From NCBI GenBank assembly GCA_017453865.1, contig JAFTEC010000018.1, positions 1-40,746 of the forward strand: a DNA stretch of 40,746 bases, given 5' to 3'. The notes under the pieces are model-generated. The model searched no databases and was not told the DNA's origin. It saw nothing but the letters and a program-made list of their open reading frames with translations. Source of the stretch: Lachnospiraceae bacterium. Its GTDB lineage: Bacteria > Bacillota > Clostridia > Lachnospirales > Lachnospiraceae. A program made the translations under genes and the position numbers. The stretch's first letter is position 1; each line of letters begins with the position of its first letter. Shown in pieces: positions 23,280 to 32,729 of this stretch.

Positions 23280-25318
23280 AAAAAGCTGCAGAGCTCCGGG
23301 TACAAGGGCTCCCCTGTCGTCCGGTCAAATAAAGCATATTCGGATTCGTCACCGTCATCCCACCAGATACAGGGAATGCTTCTTCCGTTCATGCTTTCCA
23401 AATAATACCTGCACCATTCCCTGCGGTCATTTTCATGCTCTCCTTTGGCAATACAGGCAAATTCCGTGACTATTACAGGAAGTCCGGTTCTTGTCTCAAA
23501 TTCCGTAAGATTGTGTCTAAGATCAGCTATTTCCCTGACATCCTCCGCTCTGTCCATCCTCCAGCTGTTTTTTTCCGTGGTCTGCACAAAATCATAGGGC
23601 AGATATGCATGGACTCCGATGATCAGATGCGTGTCCGAGGGTATCTTTATATCGGACAGGATTTTTTCGCTTGAACCCGTGTGATAGCCTCCGATTATGA
23701 GATAGCGTTCCCCGTTCTTTCCTCCGGAGCTTCTCACCGCATCAATGAAGGAGCGGTTCAGCACGTAAAGGCAGAAGGAGGTGTCCTCATTTCCGTCGCC
23801 CCATTCAATTTCGGTATCATAGAGCCTTGGCTCATTCAGGCCTTCAAAGATGAGCTTCTTATCATAATCCCTGAATTCATATGCGATCTGCTTCCATATA
23901 CGGGACAGTCTGTATGCGTTTTTGTCAAGATCTTCATATCCCGGATACAGGGCTTTATCATGATGCATGTCAAGAATGATATACATTCCTTTTCCGTATG
24001 CATAATGAACTACCTGCTTGACCCTGCCGAGCCAGACCGCACTCAGCTTACCGGCTTCGTCCGTATGTATGTCCCAGGTAACAGGTATCCTTAATAAGGA
24101 GATACCGGATTCCTTAAGTCCGTCAATGTATTTTTCGGTAATGGACGGATTTCCCCAGAAGGTTTCAATATCCAGTTCGTTAAAGTCGGAGCCGTCCGTC
24201 GGATAAGAATCAAGTGTATTCCCGATATTGATACCGTTCGGAAGCTCCTTGACAAATTTCATCGTCTCCTTTTTTTCTTTGGTATCTTTCCCGGGAAGGA
24301 AGGAGAAGGGCATCCATCCCTCCTTGAAGCCGTCAAAATACCCAAGCTCATCCATTTTATCAAAGATAAGCCTTCCGAGGACCTCATAGCCGTCCTTTGT
24401 AAGATGCACCTGATCCGAAAGAAGAGAGGGCGGAACGCTCACGCTGTCCATCGCATTAAGATCCTCCTCCTTATAAAGGAGACCGGCGGAATCCAGGCCA
24501 TGAAAAGCAAGGAAGGAACGGAGACTTATAAAATGCTCTTTATAATGCCTGTACATCATTTGATCATAGCCGTCAAGCCACTCGGCTTTGCCGTTATACA
24601 TCCCCACCACCACATATTTTCCGCCTGCTCCGGCGCTGCGGTATCTGATAACTGCATCCGTCTGTTCGATCAGCTCCTCATAGGATGAGAAGCCGCCGTT
24701 TGTTCCCATGAATATGATCGGGATATGATCAAGACAGAGCCTTGCGGATGCGGGAATAAGCTTACTTCCCTTAGGCACCGAAGAAGGCTCCCCGGGAGCG
24801 GTCCGTCTGAAGGAATATATGCCTTCCTTTGATCCCGGAAATTTATTTTCAAGGGTTCCCTCTATCCCGTTCAAGGTGCAGGAATTAAATCCTGAATCCA
24901 TATACATTAAAGGGACCAGGCGTCTTCCGGTTTTGTCCTCAAGCTCTATCTCCACAGGGGAAGTGTCTTCAGGAAGAAGGACATCCTTTGAAAGAAAAAG
25001 GGGTTCAGCCCCGCTTCTTGCCGTAATGGTTGCGGAATCCTCGCCGGATGCACCGAAATTCACGACATCGGTATTACAGTAATTTTCCTGTATCAGTCTT
25101 TTCAGTGTGTCGGCATAGGGAGCAGGATTACTGTCCGGTATGTATCCTGCCGTAAGCGAATCCCCGAAGCACACGATCCCGGGAAGGAGCTGCCTTTCCC
25201 TATCCTTCTTAAGAAGGTTAAAGACATAGACGCTCCCTGAAACAAGCGCAGCAAGAACAATAAGCACTATGAATAATAAGAGAAAATATAGGTTGACCTG
25301 TCTTTTTCTGTACATCAC
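23252..25318 (-). CDS. Membrane-anchored SGNH esterase-GH5 glucanase fusion
   Basis: The 688-residue protein has one membrane anchor (about 10-34), then an SGNH hydrolase domain and a glycoside hydrolase family 5 domain. SGNH blocks are complete: GDS (Ser54), MGTNGG (Asn207), and DQVHL (Asp302, His305). GH5 spans about 355-680, with the acid/base Glu496 in GLNEP and the nucleophile Glu619 in VTEF; INIGNTLD and LRIPVTWD are typical of cellulases. It should act outside the membrane, removing esters and cutting beta-1,4-glucan, the counterpart of BcsZ/CcsZ in cellulose operons. It overlaps the synthase stop by four bases (GTGATG; the ATG at 25315 is an alternative start). Substrates are inferred from the neighbours. 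Confidence 0.88.
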   Translation of the reverse strand: MMYRKRQVNLYFLLLFIVLIVLAALVSGSVYVFNLLKKDRERQLLPGIVCFGDSLTAGYIPDSNPAPYADTLKRLIQENYCNTDVVNFGASGEDSATITARSGAEPLFLSKDVLLPEDTSPVEIELEDKTGRRLVPLMYMDSGFNSCTLNGIEGTLENKFPGSKEGIYSFRRTAPGEPSSVPKGSKLIPASARLCLDHIPIIFMGTNGGFSSYEELIEQTDAVIRYRSAGAGGKYVVVGMYNGKAEWLDGYDQMMYRHYKEHFISLRSFLAFHGLDSAGLLYKEEDLNAMDSVSVPPSLLSDQVHLTKDGYEVLGRLIFDKMDELGYFDGFKEGWMPFSFLPGKDTKEKKETMKFVKELPNGINIGNTLDSYPTDGSDFNELDIETFWGNPSITEKYIDGLKESGISLLRIPVTWDIHTDEAGKLSAVWLGRVKQVVHYAYGKGMYIILDMHHDKALYPGYEDLDKNAYRLSRIWKQIAYEFRDYDKKLIFEGLNEPRLYDTEIEWGDGNEDTSFCLYVLNRSFIDAVRSSGGKNGERYLIIGGYHTGSSEKILSDIKIPSDTHLIIGVHAYLPYDFVQTTEKNSWRMDRAEDVREIADLRHNLTEFETRTGLPVIVTEFACIAKGEHENDRREWCRYYLESMNGRSIPCIWWDDGDESEYALFDRTTGEPLYPELCSFFICSEPSGF

Positions 25319-27630
25319 ACGAGATCCATTTCATTAAAATAGTTTTTTGCTGCTATTTTCTGCATCATTCTTTCCTGTTTTTCAAGCTCATCCCTTTTTT
25401 CATGGGCTTTTTTCGAAACGGTTACAAGCCATTCCATAAGCCTTAGGTAAAGCGCTCTGTCGGCAACTATATCATAGATATTCAGTACCCTGTAAAGGTG
25501 ATGGTCCTTTCCGATCTCCCTTTCGTACAAAAGCTCAAGGGTCAGGTCTTCAAAGATACTGAGCCTAATCCTCTTTTCGGGATCAGGGATAACAACACTT
25601 AAGAATTCATAATTAAAATCCAGTACATGCATCTTCCTGCCTTTAGAGAAAGAGTCAAGACCGATATCTATTCTCGCAAATTTTCTTTTCTGGTAAAAGG
25701 GGATATCCACTCTTTTTTTGGTATTTATGAGAAGATCGTCAAAGCTTCCGACATCCGCCTTTATCTCGGAGGGGAGCATCGGGATACGGTCATAGAGAAG
25801 CTCAAGATAGGTATCATAGTATCCCATATAATCATTTATCTTTATCGAATAGCCCCAGCCCATCTTCTTTTCGGATACATAAACAACCTCTCCCCTTAAG
25901 GATACGCTGTACATATCGTTACTCACATCCACTGTTACGACATCACCCAGCATATAAGGCTTATTGAGGATAACAGCCATCCCTTCCTCGGACAGGTCCA
26001 TTGTTTTTCCCTGAACGGTTAAGTCCGAATCATGAACCGTGCAGTCTGTCACAATGGGGAATCTTTCAAATTTCCGGTTTGCAGCCCTGCCTGTAGTAAA
26101 AAATACGGACATAACAAGAAGGAAGAGATTATTTAATAGCCAGAAGAGGATCACTATCGGAGAAAAGGAATTGCTCTGAAACATTATAAGAATGCAGCGG
26201 ACTACCCCGATAAGCGACAGTATTATCAGCGTAAGGAAGGGCAGCATATAAATAAATTCCACCTGTCCCCTGCTATCGTCGCTTTTATCCGTGACCTTGA
26301 ATTTATTCAGGGTTATCCCGAAGGACTCCAGTAAAACAGGTATCAGCATATAGGGAAAAAGAATGGTTTCGTATATGCCGGTCCACTTTGAATTACGCAC
26401 ATGCTCACTCAGCATGCTGAGACTGATATTACTGGAGATATACATCGGAAGCCAGAAAATCAGGATCTCGGGGAGGGTACACTTAAAGACCATGAAATTA
26501 AAGGTGCCGTAAAGTATCGGCGACAGGATATAAATGAGTCTTTTTACCGGTGCATACCAATAATAAACAGAAGCCCAATAATTCATTTTCTGGGAAAAGG
26601 ACATTTTCCGGCTCCTGAATATATGCATTTTTCTGCCCGTTGCTATAACGCCTCTCGCCCAGCGGACACGCTGCTGTATCAGATTCGGAAGATCCGTGGG
26701 TGAAAGTCCGCTTGCCAGGGGTCTGCCGAGTCCAAGGGTCACATAACCCGCCTGCTGTATAAGAATACCGGTCGCAAAGTCTTCGGTGATCGCCCCGGTA
26801 TAAAAGCCTCCTATCTCTTCAAGGGCTTCCCTGCTTATTATGGTATTGGAGCCGCCGTAGATCACGCTGTTATTTCTGGTCCTCGCAACCTGAATATCTC
26901 TGTAGAAATAGTCCTGCTCATTCGGGATCCTTCCCTCGGAAAAAAGATTATACTGGAAGAGGTCAGGATTATAAAAGGCCTGTGGTGTCTGGATATAGCC
27001 GAGCTTGATCCTGTCCTGCTCCTTCCTTCCCCTGTTCCTTCTTTCGGCATCCACAATATAAGGCATGGTTTCCATAAGGAAACAGCTCTGAACGATCATG
27101 TCGGCGTCCAGAGTCAAAATGTAGGGGGAGCTGCTGTGCTTAAGAGCGTTATTTAAATTTCCTGCCTTTGCGCCTTTGTTGTCAGGGCGATCCAGATAAT
27201 TCACGCCCATACTTTCGGCAAGGGAACGTACCTCACTTCTCCTGTTATCGTCACAGACATAAATATGTACCTTTGAGGGATCGGGGTAGTTAAGGTGCTT
27301 GCATCCGTTTATGGTCTTATATAGGAGAGACGGCTCCTCCGAATAGGTTGCTATGAAAACATCCACATCCGGATACTCCTCGGGCCGTATGTCTTCAGGC
27401 TTCTTATAGGGGCGGATATTATACATATTTGCATAATGCACAAAAGCCTCCACCATACCGAGAGCCTCAACGAAAAACAGGAAAAAGCCTGCAAGTATGG
27501 AGATCATCCCGTACTCGAAGGGAATAGTGAAGAACAGCCTCCACATGAGATACATCAAGGTGAAGAAGGTGTTGATCACGAACCATATTTTACTTCTTAA
27601 ATCATGTAAAAGGAGCCTTATATTTTTCAC
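25315..27630 (-). CDS. bcsA: Cellulose synthase catalytic subunit, BcsA-type, with PilZ
   Basis: The 771-residue GT2 enzyme polymerises UDP-glucose and threads the glucan through its own membrane helices. Two N-terminal helices are followed by the GT domain with Asp127-Asp128, DAD (175-177), TED (282-284) and Q-x-x-RW at Gln320-Trp324, then about five further helices. A PilZ domain follows with R-x3-R (Arg519, Arg523) and D-x-S-x-x-G (545-550), so it should be activated by cyclic di-GMP. A second stretch (about 648-720) repeats RKFAR but lacks the D-x-S-x-x-G half. No BcsB gene is present, as expected for a single-membrane cell. The GTG start overlaps the previous stop (GTGA) and has AAGGG upstream. 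The product could be another beta-glucan. Confidence 0.88.
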   Translation of the reverse strand: MKNIRLLLHDLRSKIWFVINTFFTLMYLMWRLFFTIPFEYGMISILAGFFLFFVEALGMVEAFVHYANMYNIRPYKKPEDIRPEEYPDVDVFIATYSEEPSLLYKTINGCKHLNYPDPSKVHIYVCDDNRRSEVRSLAESMGVNYLDRPDNKGAKAGNLNNALKHSSSPYILTLDADMIVQSCFLMETMPYIVDAERRNRGRKEQDRIKLGYIQTPQAFYNPDLFQYNLFSEGRIPNEQDYFYRDIQVARTRNNSVIYGGSNTIISREALEEIGGFYTGAITEDFATGILIQQAGYVTLGLGRPLASGLSPTDLPNLIQQRVRWARGVIATGRKMHIFRSRKMSFSQKMNYWASVYYWYAPVKRLIYILSPILYGTFNFMVFKCTLPEILIFWLPMYISSNISLSMLSEHVRNSKWTGIYETILFPYMLIPVLLESFGITLNKFKVTDKSDDSRGQVEFIYMLPFLTLIILSLIGVVRCILIMFQSNSFSPIVILFWLLNNLFLLVMSVFFTTGRAANRKFERFPIVTDCTVHDSDLTVQGKTMDLSEEGMAVILNKPYMLGDVVTVDVSNDMYSVSLRGEVVYVSEKKMGWGYSIKINDYMGYYDTYLELLYDRIPMLPSEIKADVGSFDDLLINTKKRVDIPFYQKRKFARIDIGLDSFSKGRKMHVLDFNYEFLSVVIPDPEKRIRLSIFEDLTLELLYEREIGKDHHLYRVLNIYDIVADRALYLRLMEWLVTVSKKAHEKRDELEKQERMMQKIAAKNYFNEMDLV

Positions 27631-28844
27631 TTTTCACCCTTAAAAAAATTAAATGCGGCGTCCTCAATATTGTAAGGATATACTTCCACAATGATATAAT
27701 CGAATCTGTTTTCTTTTACGTAGCTTTCTATATCAATGGCATCGGATTCCTCAAGGGACCACATGGCATCTATACGGGAGCAAAGGGGCGAGAAAAAGCA
27801 TATAACAGGGGAAAAATAGGAGTCTCTTATCATAAACAGCTTTATTCCGTCAGGCTTGTCTTTATTTATGATGCTCTCATAGATACGGAGCTCATTTAGA
27901 TATAAGGAATACTGGGAACCGCTGTACAGATCATTCCTGTTATCAAGAGCATCCCTGTTGATAAAGGTTTCTTCAAAGCTTCCTGCGAGTCGTATCTTTC
28001 TTCCGTCATTTGTCATGCTTTCCCTGGCAAAGCGGCCCTTGAATTTCGGCCAGTACGCGGTGAAATCATCCACCCCGGAAAAAACCGCTCCGGTCTTCCT
28101 GCCCATCGAACCGAGCATGCCGCCCTTATAGGTAATTTCCTCGTAGCTTTTATTGTGATCCGTATAGTATCCCTCCGGATCCAGAGTAAGACCGTACTCC
28201 TCATTCATTTTGTCCTTAAGAAGCTTTGCGGAATAAAAGGCCGCAGGGACGGTCCAGTGGTGATCCGTCCGGAAAAAGGTGTGAGAGTAGTCAAGCTCGC
28301 TATTGGGAAAGCTGTTTCTTAGGTCAAGGGTGGTGATACCGAACTGATTGGCATAGAAAAGCAATTCGTCAACCACACTGTCCGGGTCATTTGGAGAAAG
28401 ACCGGTGCGGAGACTGACATATTTTTTATTATATTTTGAGGGGGTCACGACCAGCATAACCTTCGTCCCGTATTTTTCCACATAGTCCTGCATCCTCCTT
28501 AATCGAAGGGCATTCTCCCTGTAGTCATCGCTGCGGTTTCTGTAGAAGCTGGAATAATGCAGTGCCCCGGACTCATCCTTTATACTTGTGAAATTATTGA
28601 ATTCCCTTTTATCAAGGAGTACCTGTATGAAGCCGTAGAGCTCAATAAAGTTCATACGGAATAGCATATTTGAATTTATGGAGCTCTCAAGCTTTGCCGT
28701 ATCCGGAATACCGTTATTTAAAGCAACCCTTACATTTGATAAAAGGCCGGCCGGATTATTCATAAGATTGAATCCGGCATAGGTATAGATCATAAGGAGA
28801 AATATTACCGCAAAGAGCTTTTTTCTGAAAAAATAATCCTTCAT
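27627..28844 (-). CDS. DHHW-family AlgJ/DltD-like protein of polysaccharide O-acetylation
   Basis: The 405-residue protein has one N-terminal membrane segment (about 8-27) and an extracellular SGNH-like domain. FFRTDHHWTVPAAF carries the DHHW motif that names the family and corresponds to the Asp-His pair of AlgJ/AlgX; the Ser is probably in FMIRDSYFSP. Such proteins pass acetyl groups from an MBOAT partner to a secreted polysaccharide. The open frame continues 38 codons upstream into the MBOAT gene, but MKDYFFRKKL at 28844, with GAGGGAT upstream, is the likely start, 11 bases after the MBOAT stop. It corresponds in position to CcsI/AlgJ-type proteins of acetylated cellulose or alginate operons. 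Confidence 0.8.
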   Translation of the reverse strand: MKDYFFRKKLFAVIFLLMIYTYAGFNLMNNPAGLLSNVRVALNNGIPDTAKLESSINSNMLFRMNFIELYGFIQVLLDKREFNNFTSIKDESGALHYSSFYRNRSDDYRENALRLRRMQDYVEKYGTKVMLVVTPSKYNKKYVSLRTGLSPNDPDSVVDELLFYANQFGITTLDLRNSFPNSELDYSHTFFRTDHHWTVPAAFYSAKLLKDKMNEEYGLTLDPEGYYTDHNKSYEEITYKGGMLGSMGRKTGAVFSGVDDFTAYWPKFKGRFARESMTNDGRKIRLAGSFEETFINRDALDNRNDLYSGSQYSLYLNELRIYESIINKDKPDGIKLFMIRDSYFSPVICFFSPLCSRIDAMWSLEESDAIDIESYVKENRFDYIIVEVYPYNIEDAAFNFFKGEK

Positions 28845-28855
28845 GTCCTTATCCC

Positions 28856-30289
28856 TCAGAAATTGAAATATATAAAAGGATTGTAGGTTCCGCTTGCAAG
28901 GTAGCTTACGCTTATAATGAAAACAAGGGTCATAAGGAGCGGATAGAGAAAGGACCATACCCTCGCGGCTCCTCTTTCCGGAGCTTTATAGATCCGCTCA
29001 TTAAAATCCCTGACGACAGGCAGGGAGAAGATGATCCCGAGAAGATAGAAGAACCAGTTCTCCCGTAAAAGCATAAGGGCGGTGGAGCTAAATATACCGT
29101 TCCTGTTTAATGCGATCATATTTAAGAACATGATACCCGACTGATAGAGATCATCCGCACGGAAAACCACCCAAAGGGCATTGACTATCAAAAGGGTATA
29201 AAGGTGCTTTACGAACCTGTTCTTAAGCTTTATCGGTATATCAAAAAAGCGTTCGGCAAGAAGAACAACAAAGTACATAAGTCCCCAGAAGATAAAGGTC
29301 CAGTTTGCTCCGTGCCAGATCCCCGTAAGGAGCCAGACTATAAACATATTTCGCACCATGAAATCCTTATTCTTTACACGGCTTCCCCCGAGAGGAAAAT
29401 AAACGTAATCATGAAACCAGTCCGTTAAGGAGATATGCCAGCGCTTCCAGAATTCACTGACGGAGTCCGCAGCGTAGGGGTAATTGAAATTCTCTCCGAA
29501 TTTGAAGCCGAAGATTAAGCCGAGGCCGATTGCCATATCGGAGTATGCGGAGAAATCATAATATATCTGAAGCGAGTAGGAAATACTTCCAAGCCAGGCA
29601 AGGAGTGCCGGAACGGGATAATTATCGGTTCCGATCGCAGACCATCCGAAAATATTGTCTGCTACGGCGGCAAAGGTATTTGATAAAAGCACCTTCTTTC
29701 CGAGTCCTGCCGTAAACCTGCATACTCCGAGGGCGATCTTATTTAAATCCGACCTCCTGTTCCTTATCTGATCCGCCACCGTATTGTACTGGATTATGGG
29801 ACCGGCGATAAGCTGCGGGAAAAAGGAGATATAAAGCCCCACGTAAAAGGGATTTTCGGGCTTTGTGGTACCCCTGTACACATCCACCACATAGGAAAGT
29901 GCCTGAAAGGTGAAAAAAGAGATCCCTACAGGCAGGGTGATATTTACCTCGGGAACGTCTATTTTCCCGGCACTTCCGATTATATCAAGGACAAAGGCGA
30001 GATATTTGAAAACAAACAAAACCAGGAGATTTACGGCGATATCCAGAACCAGAAAGGCTTTTTTCAGGCTTTTATTCCGGGTAAACGCAACAATATAGCC
30101 GAAGACCGAATTAAATATAATGGAAGAGAGCATTATAAGAACATATACCGGCTCTCCCCAGGCGTAAAAGAAAAGGGATGCCACGAGCAGGAGCAGGTTC
30201 TGCAGAAGCCTTGAAAATGAAAATAAATAATACAGCAGGAAAACTGCAGGGAAAAAATAGAATAAAAAAACTATGCTCGAAAATAACAT
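28856..30289 (-). CDS. AlgI-type MBOAT O-acyltransferase
   Basis: The 477-residue protein is a polytopic membrane-bound O-acyltransferase with about ten hydrophobic segments. The family signatures are FWKRWHISLTDWFHDYVYFP and the catalytic histidine in WHGANWTFIFWG. AlgI and DltB relatives move acyl groups, usually acetyl, across the membrane for transfer to a polymer. Its position between the DHHW protein and the cellulose synthase suggests acetylation of the glucan made by that synthase. The ATG at 30289 directly follows the TAG of the small gene upstream. Confidence 0.92.
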   Translation of the reverse strand: MLFSSIVFLFYFFPAVFLLYYLFSFSRLLQNLLLLVASLFFYAWGEPVYVLIMLSSIIFNSVFGYIVAFTRNKSLKKAFLVLDIAVNLLVLFVFKYLAFVLDIIGSAGKIDVPEVNITLPVGISFFTFQALSYVVDVYRGTTKPENPFYVGLYISFFPQLIAGPIIQYNTVADQIRNRRSDLNKIALGVCRFTAGLGKKVLLSNTFAAVADNIFGWSAIGTDNYPVPALLAWLGSISYSLQIYYDFSAYSDMAIGLGLIFGFKFGENFNYPYAADSVSEFWKRWHISLTDWFHDYVYFPLGGSRVKNKDFMVRNMFIVWLLTGIWHGANWTFIFWGLMYFVVLLAERFFDIPIKLKNRFVKHLYTLLIVNALWVVFRADDLYQSGIMFLNMIALNRNGIFSSTALMLLRENWFFYLLGIIFSLPVVRDFNERIYKAPERGAARVWSFLYPLLMTLVFIISVSYLASGTYNPFIYFNF

Positions 30290-30511
30290 CTACTTCTCTT
30301 TATCCCTTCTGAGACGAAAATACAGGAAAGCCGTAAAGCAGAGCAGCAAAACGAAAAGCAGCCTGAATCCCCATATTCCTGCCGTTGTATTTAAAAATTT
30401 CAGGAAATAATCCCTCGGAGGCACATCCTCCTGCCGCAGTATGATCTCCGTAAAAAGGGCTTCAAAAAAAACCGGATTAAAGAACGGAGGCTTGAAAAAA
30501 GGAAAATTCAT
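30290..30511 (-). CDS. Small single-pass membrane protein of the exopolysaccharide operon
   Basis: A 73-residue frame fills the gap between the CotH and MBOAT genes, with nine bases before it and none after it. The N-terminal 45 residues are rich in Phe and Pro (MNFPFFKPPFFNPVFFEALF), followed by one membrane helix (about 48-66) and a positively charged tail RLRRDKEK. It is not recognised. Tight packing and a sensible membrane topology argue that it is real; the ribosome binding site is weak (GAAGAAG). It may be an assembly or linker subunit, comparable only in size with accessory Bcs proteins. Confidence 0.6.
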   Translation of the reverse strand: MNFPFFKPPFFNPVFFEALFTEIILRQEDVPPRDYFLKFLNTTAGIWGFRLLFVLLLCFTAFLYFRLRRDKEK

Positions 30512-30520
30512 CGGGCTTCT

Positions 30521-32143
30521 TCACTTTCTCTGGTTTATGACCAGGGAGGGCACGGCAAAGACCGCAAAGAGGAGTATCAGGAAATATACATTATACCCTC
30601 CGGGTGAGGTATCAAACCGTGTGCTGTCATAAAGCTCCGTAAGACTCTCCTGAATCACAAGGGAGTGCTTATGGAGGTAATTTCTGATATTATATATCTC
30701 CTGGTCATAATCATCATTCATTCTGTCTATCTCTATGCCGTCGATAAGATAGCCCTGAAGATAATAATTTCCCGGAGAGGGTTCGTCATAATGGACGTAA
30801 TCGGCGGCATACCTGTACCATTCCCTTTTCCTTGCGGATCTTAGACAGGCAACCGTCTCATCAATGATATCGTTGATATGTTCTTCATTAAGAGCCGATT
30901 TACGGAGTGTAACGTATCGGTCCTTAAGAATATTTATAAATTCCCTGTCAAGTACGAGGCGGTCGAAAAGAGGCTTGGTATGGAAGGCTATACTGTCCGT
31001 GTCCATTTCCTCAAGGGAATTATTGTTCATGGCCTGGTCAAAATCCCAGACCGGTCCTATACAGAGCTTACTGCCTGAGTCCTTATACATATAAGTGGAA
31101 TGCTCACCGGCGTCATAATTTCCGAAGAATTCGTTTAACAGGAAATAATCCGCAAAGCTCTTTGTATCTATGAATTTCTTGTACAGCCGGTATTCATTCA
31201 GCCTGTCAGAGTAAAGGATACGCTCCGTTATCGAGTAATCCTTCTCTATATATCTGATAAGAGACTCGGTAAGCTTGGTCTTTCCCGGATATTTTATCCC
31301 GATATACTGGTCGGAGAAGCCGTGCAGCCGCCCGTAGGTACTAAGCATAACGTCAAAATCCGTCTGTCTGTCACGCCTTATTATATAGCTCGTATAATCT
31401 GTTTTTTTCCCTGTTTTTTCTATATTAACGCGTTCCGGTCCGGCATCTATGGACTCTGACAGAAGATAAACGCCGTTATACTTTAGACCGCCGTCGCTCT
31501 TCAAAAGTACCTCACAGTAGCGCACATCCGGGGACAGATCATTTCCGCCAACCTCGGAGCATATCCGGTATGCCAGATAATTACGGATAAGGCTCTTGTC
31601 CGCAAGCGAGCCGTTTAAGATCCAGTCATTTCCTTCTCCCATCCCGAGGATGGATGCGTCATTATTTGTCCCGTCAGGCAGGAAGGTCTTTATCTTGTAC
31701 TGGGGCTTATCGAAGGCCATTGAGGTATGTCCGCGTTTTTTTATCTTTATACCGCTTTCATATATAGGAGTATCAAAGGGTGTACTTTCACCATTTTCAT
31801 TATATATTACGGTCATTTTTCCGAAGGTATAGGGCTCAATATCCTTATCCGATATTTCGATCCCGTTATCGGTAAAATACTTGTATTCCGGTAATTCTCC
31901 GTCGATCTCAAGGATCACGATCGGCAGATTCGTATGGAAGCCACGCTTTACGGAAAAATCCGTACCCACATATTTCAGAGGGTTCTCCGCCGAGCTGTCT
32001 TTTTCCAGTGTTTTATAGCTTCCGGGATTCAGTATCCCGTTATCGGTAAAAAAACGGGGAAAGGAAAGTATGAACAAAAGGGCACAGGCAAGGATCCAAA
32101 GGATCAGAAGCAGTATCCTCCTATTGGGACTTCTCCTCCTCAA
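30521..32143 (-). CDS. CotH-family kinase-like membrane protein
   Basis: The 540-residue protein has an N-terminal membrane segment (about 9-28) and a C-terminal one (about 515-535), with a CotH domain between them on the outer face. Motifs include KIKKRGHTSMAFDKPQYKIK, GVYLLSESIDAG and the metal-binding VWDFDQAMNN, where the Asp-x-Asp pair is intact, unlike the protein at 686-2956. CotH proteins phosphorylate protein in Bacillus spores, but those in VTC/DUF4956 clusters have no known substrate. The start is a TTG overlapping the preceding TGA (TTGA), with AGGAGG about ten bases upstream. Confidence 0.87.
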   Translation of the reverse strand: MRRRSPNRRILLLILWILACALLFILSFPRFFTDNGILNPGSYKTLEKDSSAENPLKYVGTDFSVKRGFHTNLPIVILEIDGELPEYKYFTDNGIEISDKDIEPYTFGKMTVIYNENGESTPFDTPIYESGIKIKKRGHTSMAFDKPQYKIKTFLPDGTNNDASILGMGEGNDWILNGSLADKSLIRNYLAYRICSEVGGNDLSPDVRYCEVLLKSDGGLKYNGVYLLSESIDAGPERVNIEKTGKKTDYTSYIIRRDRQTDFDVMLSTYGRLHGFSDQYIGIKYPGKTKLTESLIRYIEKDYSITERILYSDRLNEYRLYKKFIDTKSFADYFLLNEFFGNYDAGEHSTYMYKDSGSKLCIGPVWDFDQAMNNNSLEEMDTDSIAFHTKPLFDRLVLDREFINILKDRYVTLRKSALNEEHINDIIDETVACLRSARKREWYRYAADYVHYDEPSPGNYYLQGYLIDGIEIDRMNDDYDQEIYNIRNYLHKHSLVIQESLTELYDSTRFDTSPGGYNVYFLILLFAVFAVPSLVINQRK

Positions 32144-32691
32144 ATCAGATCATCCTCCTGACGTACCACATTAAAGCTGTGGAGTCCCTGAATCTCTTTA
32201 AGGCTTTTAAGAAGGGCACCGTTTTTATCCTTTTTATCCAGCAGCTTCCCGGAGACCTCAAATATCATGTCCGCACTGCCGGCATCGATCGACTGGTTCT
32301 TTACCTTCAGCTTTTCCTTTCCCTTAAAAAATGTATCTACAGCATTGTCTATCTTGTCCGCATCGGAGAGATCCGCTTTTATGACTAAGAGGACCCTGTC
32401 GTCATTCTTAATAATTCCGAAAAAGATAAGGAAGATAAAGATTATAAAGGAACCGATACCGGCTATTAAATATTCCGAAACGCCGCAGCATATACCCACT
32501 GCTATACACCAGAAGATATAAGCCGTATCCCTCGAGTCCTTGATGGCGGTACGGAAGCGTACTATCGAAAGCGCTCCGACCATGCCGAGGGAGAGGGCGA
32601 TATTGTTTCCTATCACGTTCATAACCAGTGTCGTGATAAGCGTGAGCATTATAAGGGATACATTGAATTTTTTATTATAAACCCCGCTCAC
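32140..32691 (-). CDS. DUF4956 membrane protein, main reading frame (N-terminus out of frame)
   Basis: The 183-residue frame has the DUF4956 core: NVSLIMLTLITTLVM, GNNIALSLGMVGALSIVRFR and a further hydrophobic region, then a soluble alpha-beta C-terminus. DUF4956 proteins regularly accompany VTC-domain and CotH genes; function unknown. This frame begins at a GTG without a good ribosome binding site and lacks the first membrane helix. That helix (AAAIIAIAIYISYRLSHV) is encoded in this frame upstream of the GTG, while the expected start with AAGGAG lies in another frame at 32819. The gene is therefore probably frameshifted by one base near 32735-32750, or the deposited sequence lost a base there. 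Confidence 0.75.
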   Translation of the reverse strand: MSGVYNKKFNVSLIMLTLITTLVMNVIGNNIALSLGMVGALSIVRFRTAIKDSRDTAYIFWCIAVGICCGVSEYLIAGIGSFIIFIFLIFFGIIKNDDRVLLVIKADLSDADKIDNAVDTFFKGKEKLKVKNQSIDAGSADMIFEVSGKLLDKKDKNGALLKSLKEIQGLHSFNVVRQEDDLI

Positions 32692-32729
32692 ATGGGAAAG
32701 CCTGTAGGATATATATATGGCTATTGCGA

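Noticed and set aside
28844-28958. N-terminal extension of the DHHW protein into the MBOAT gene
   Set aside because: The 38 added residues have no signal-anchor character and no ribosome binding site; the downstream ATG has both.
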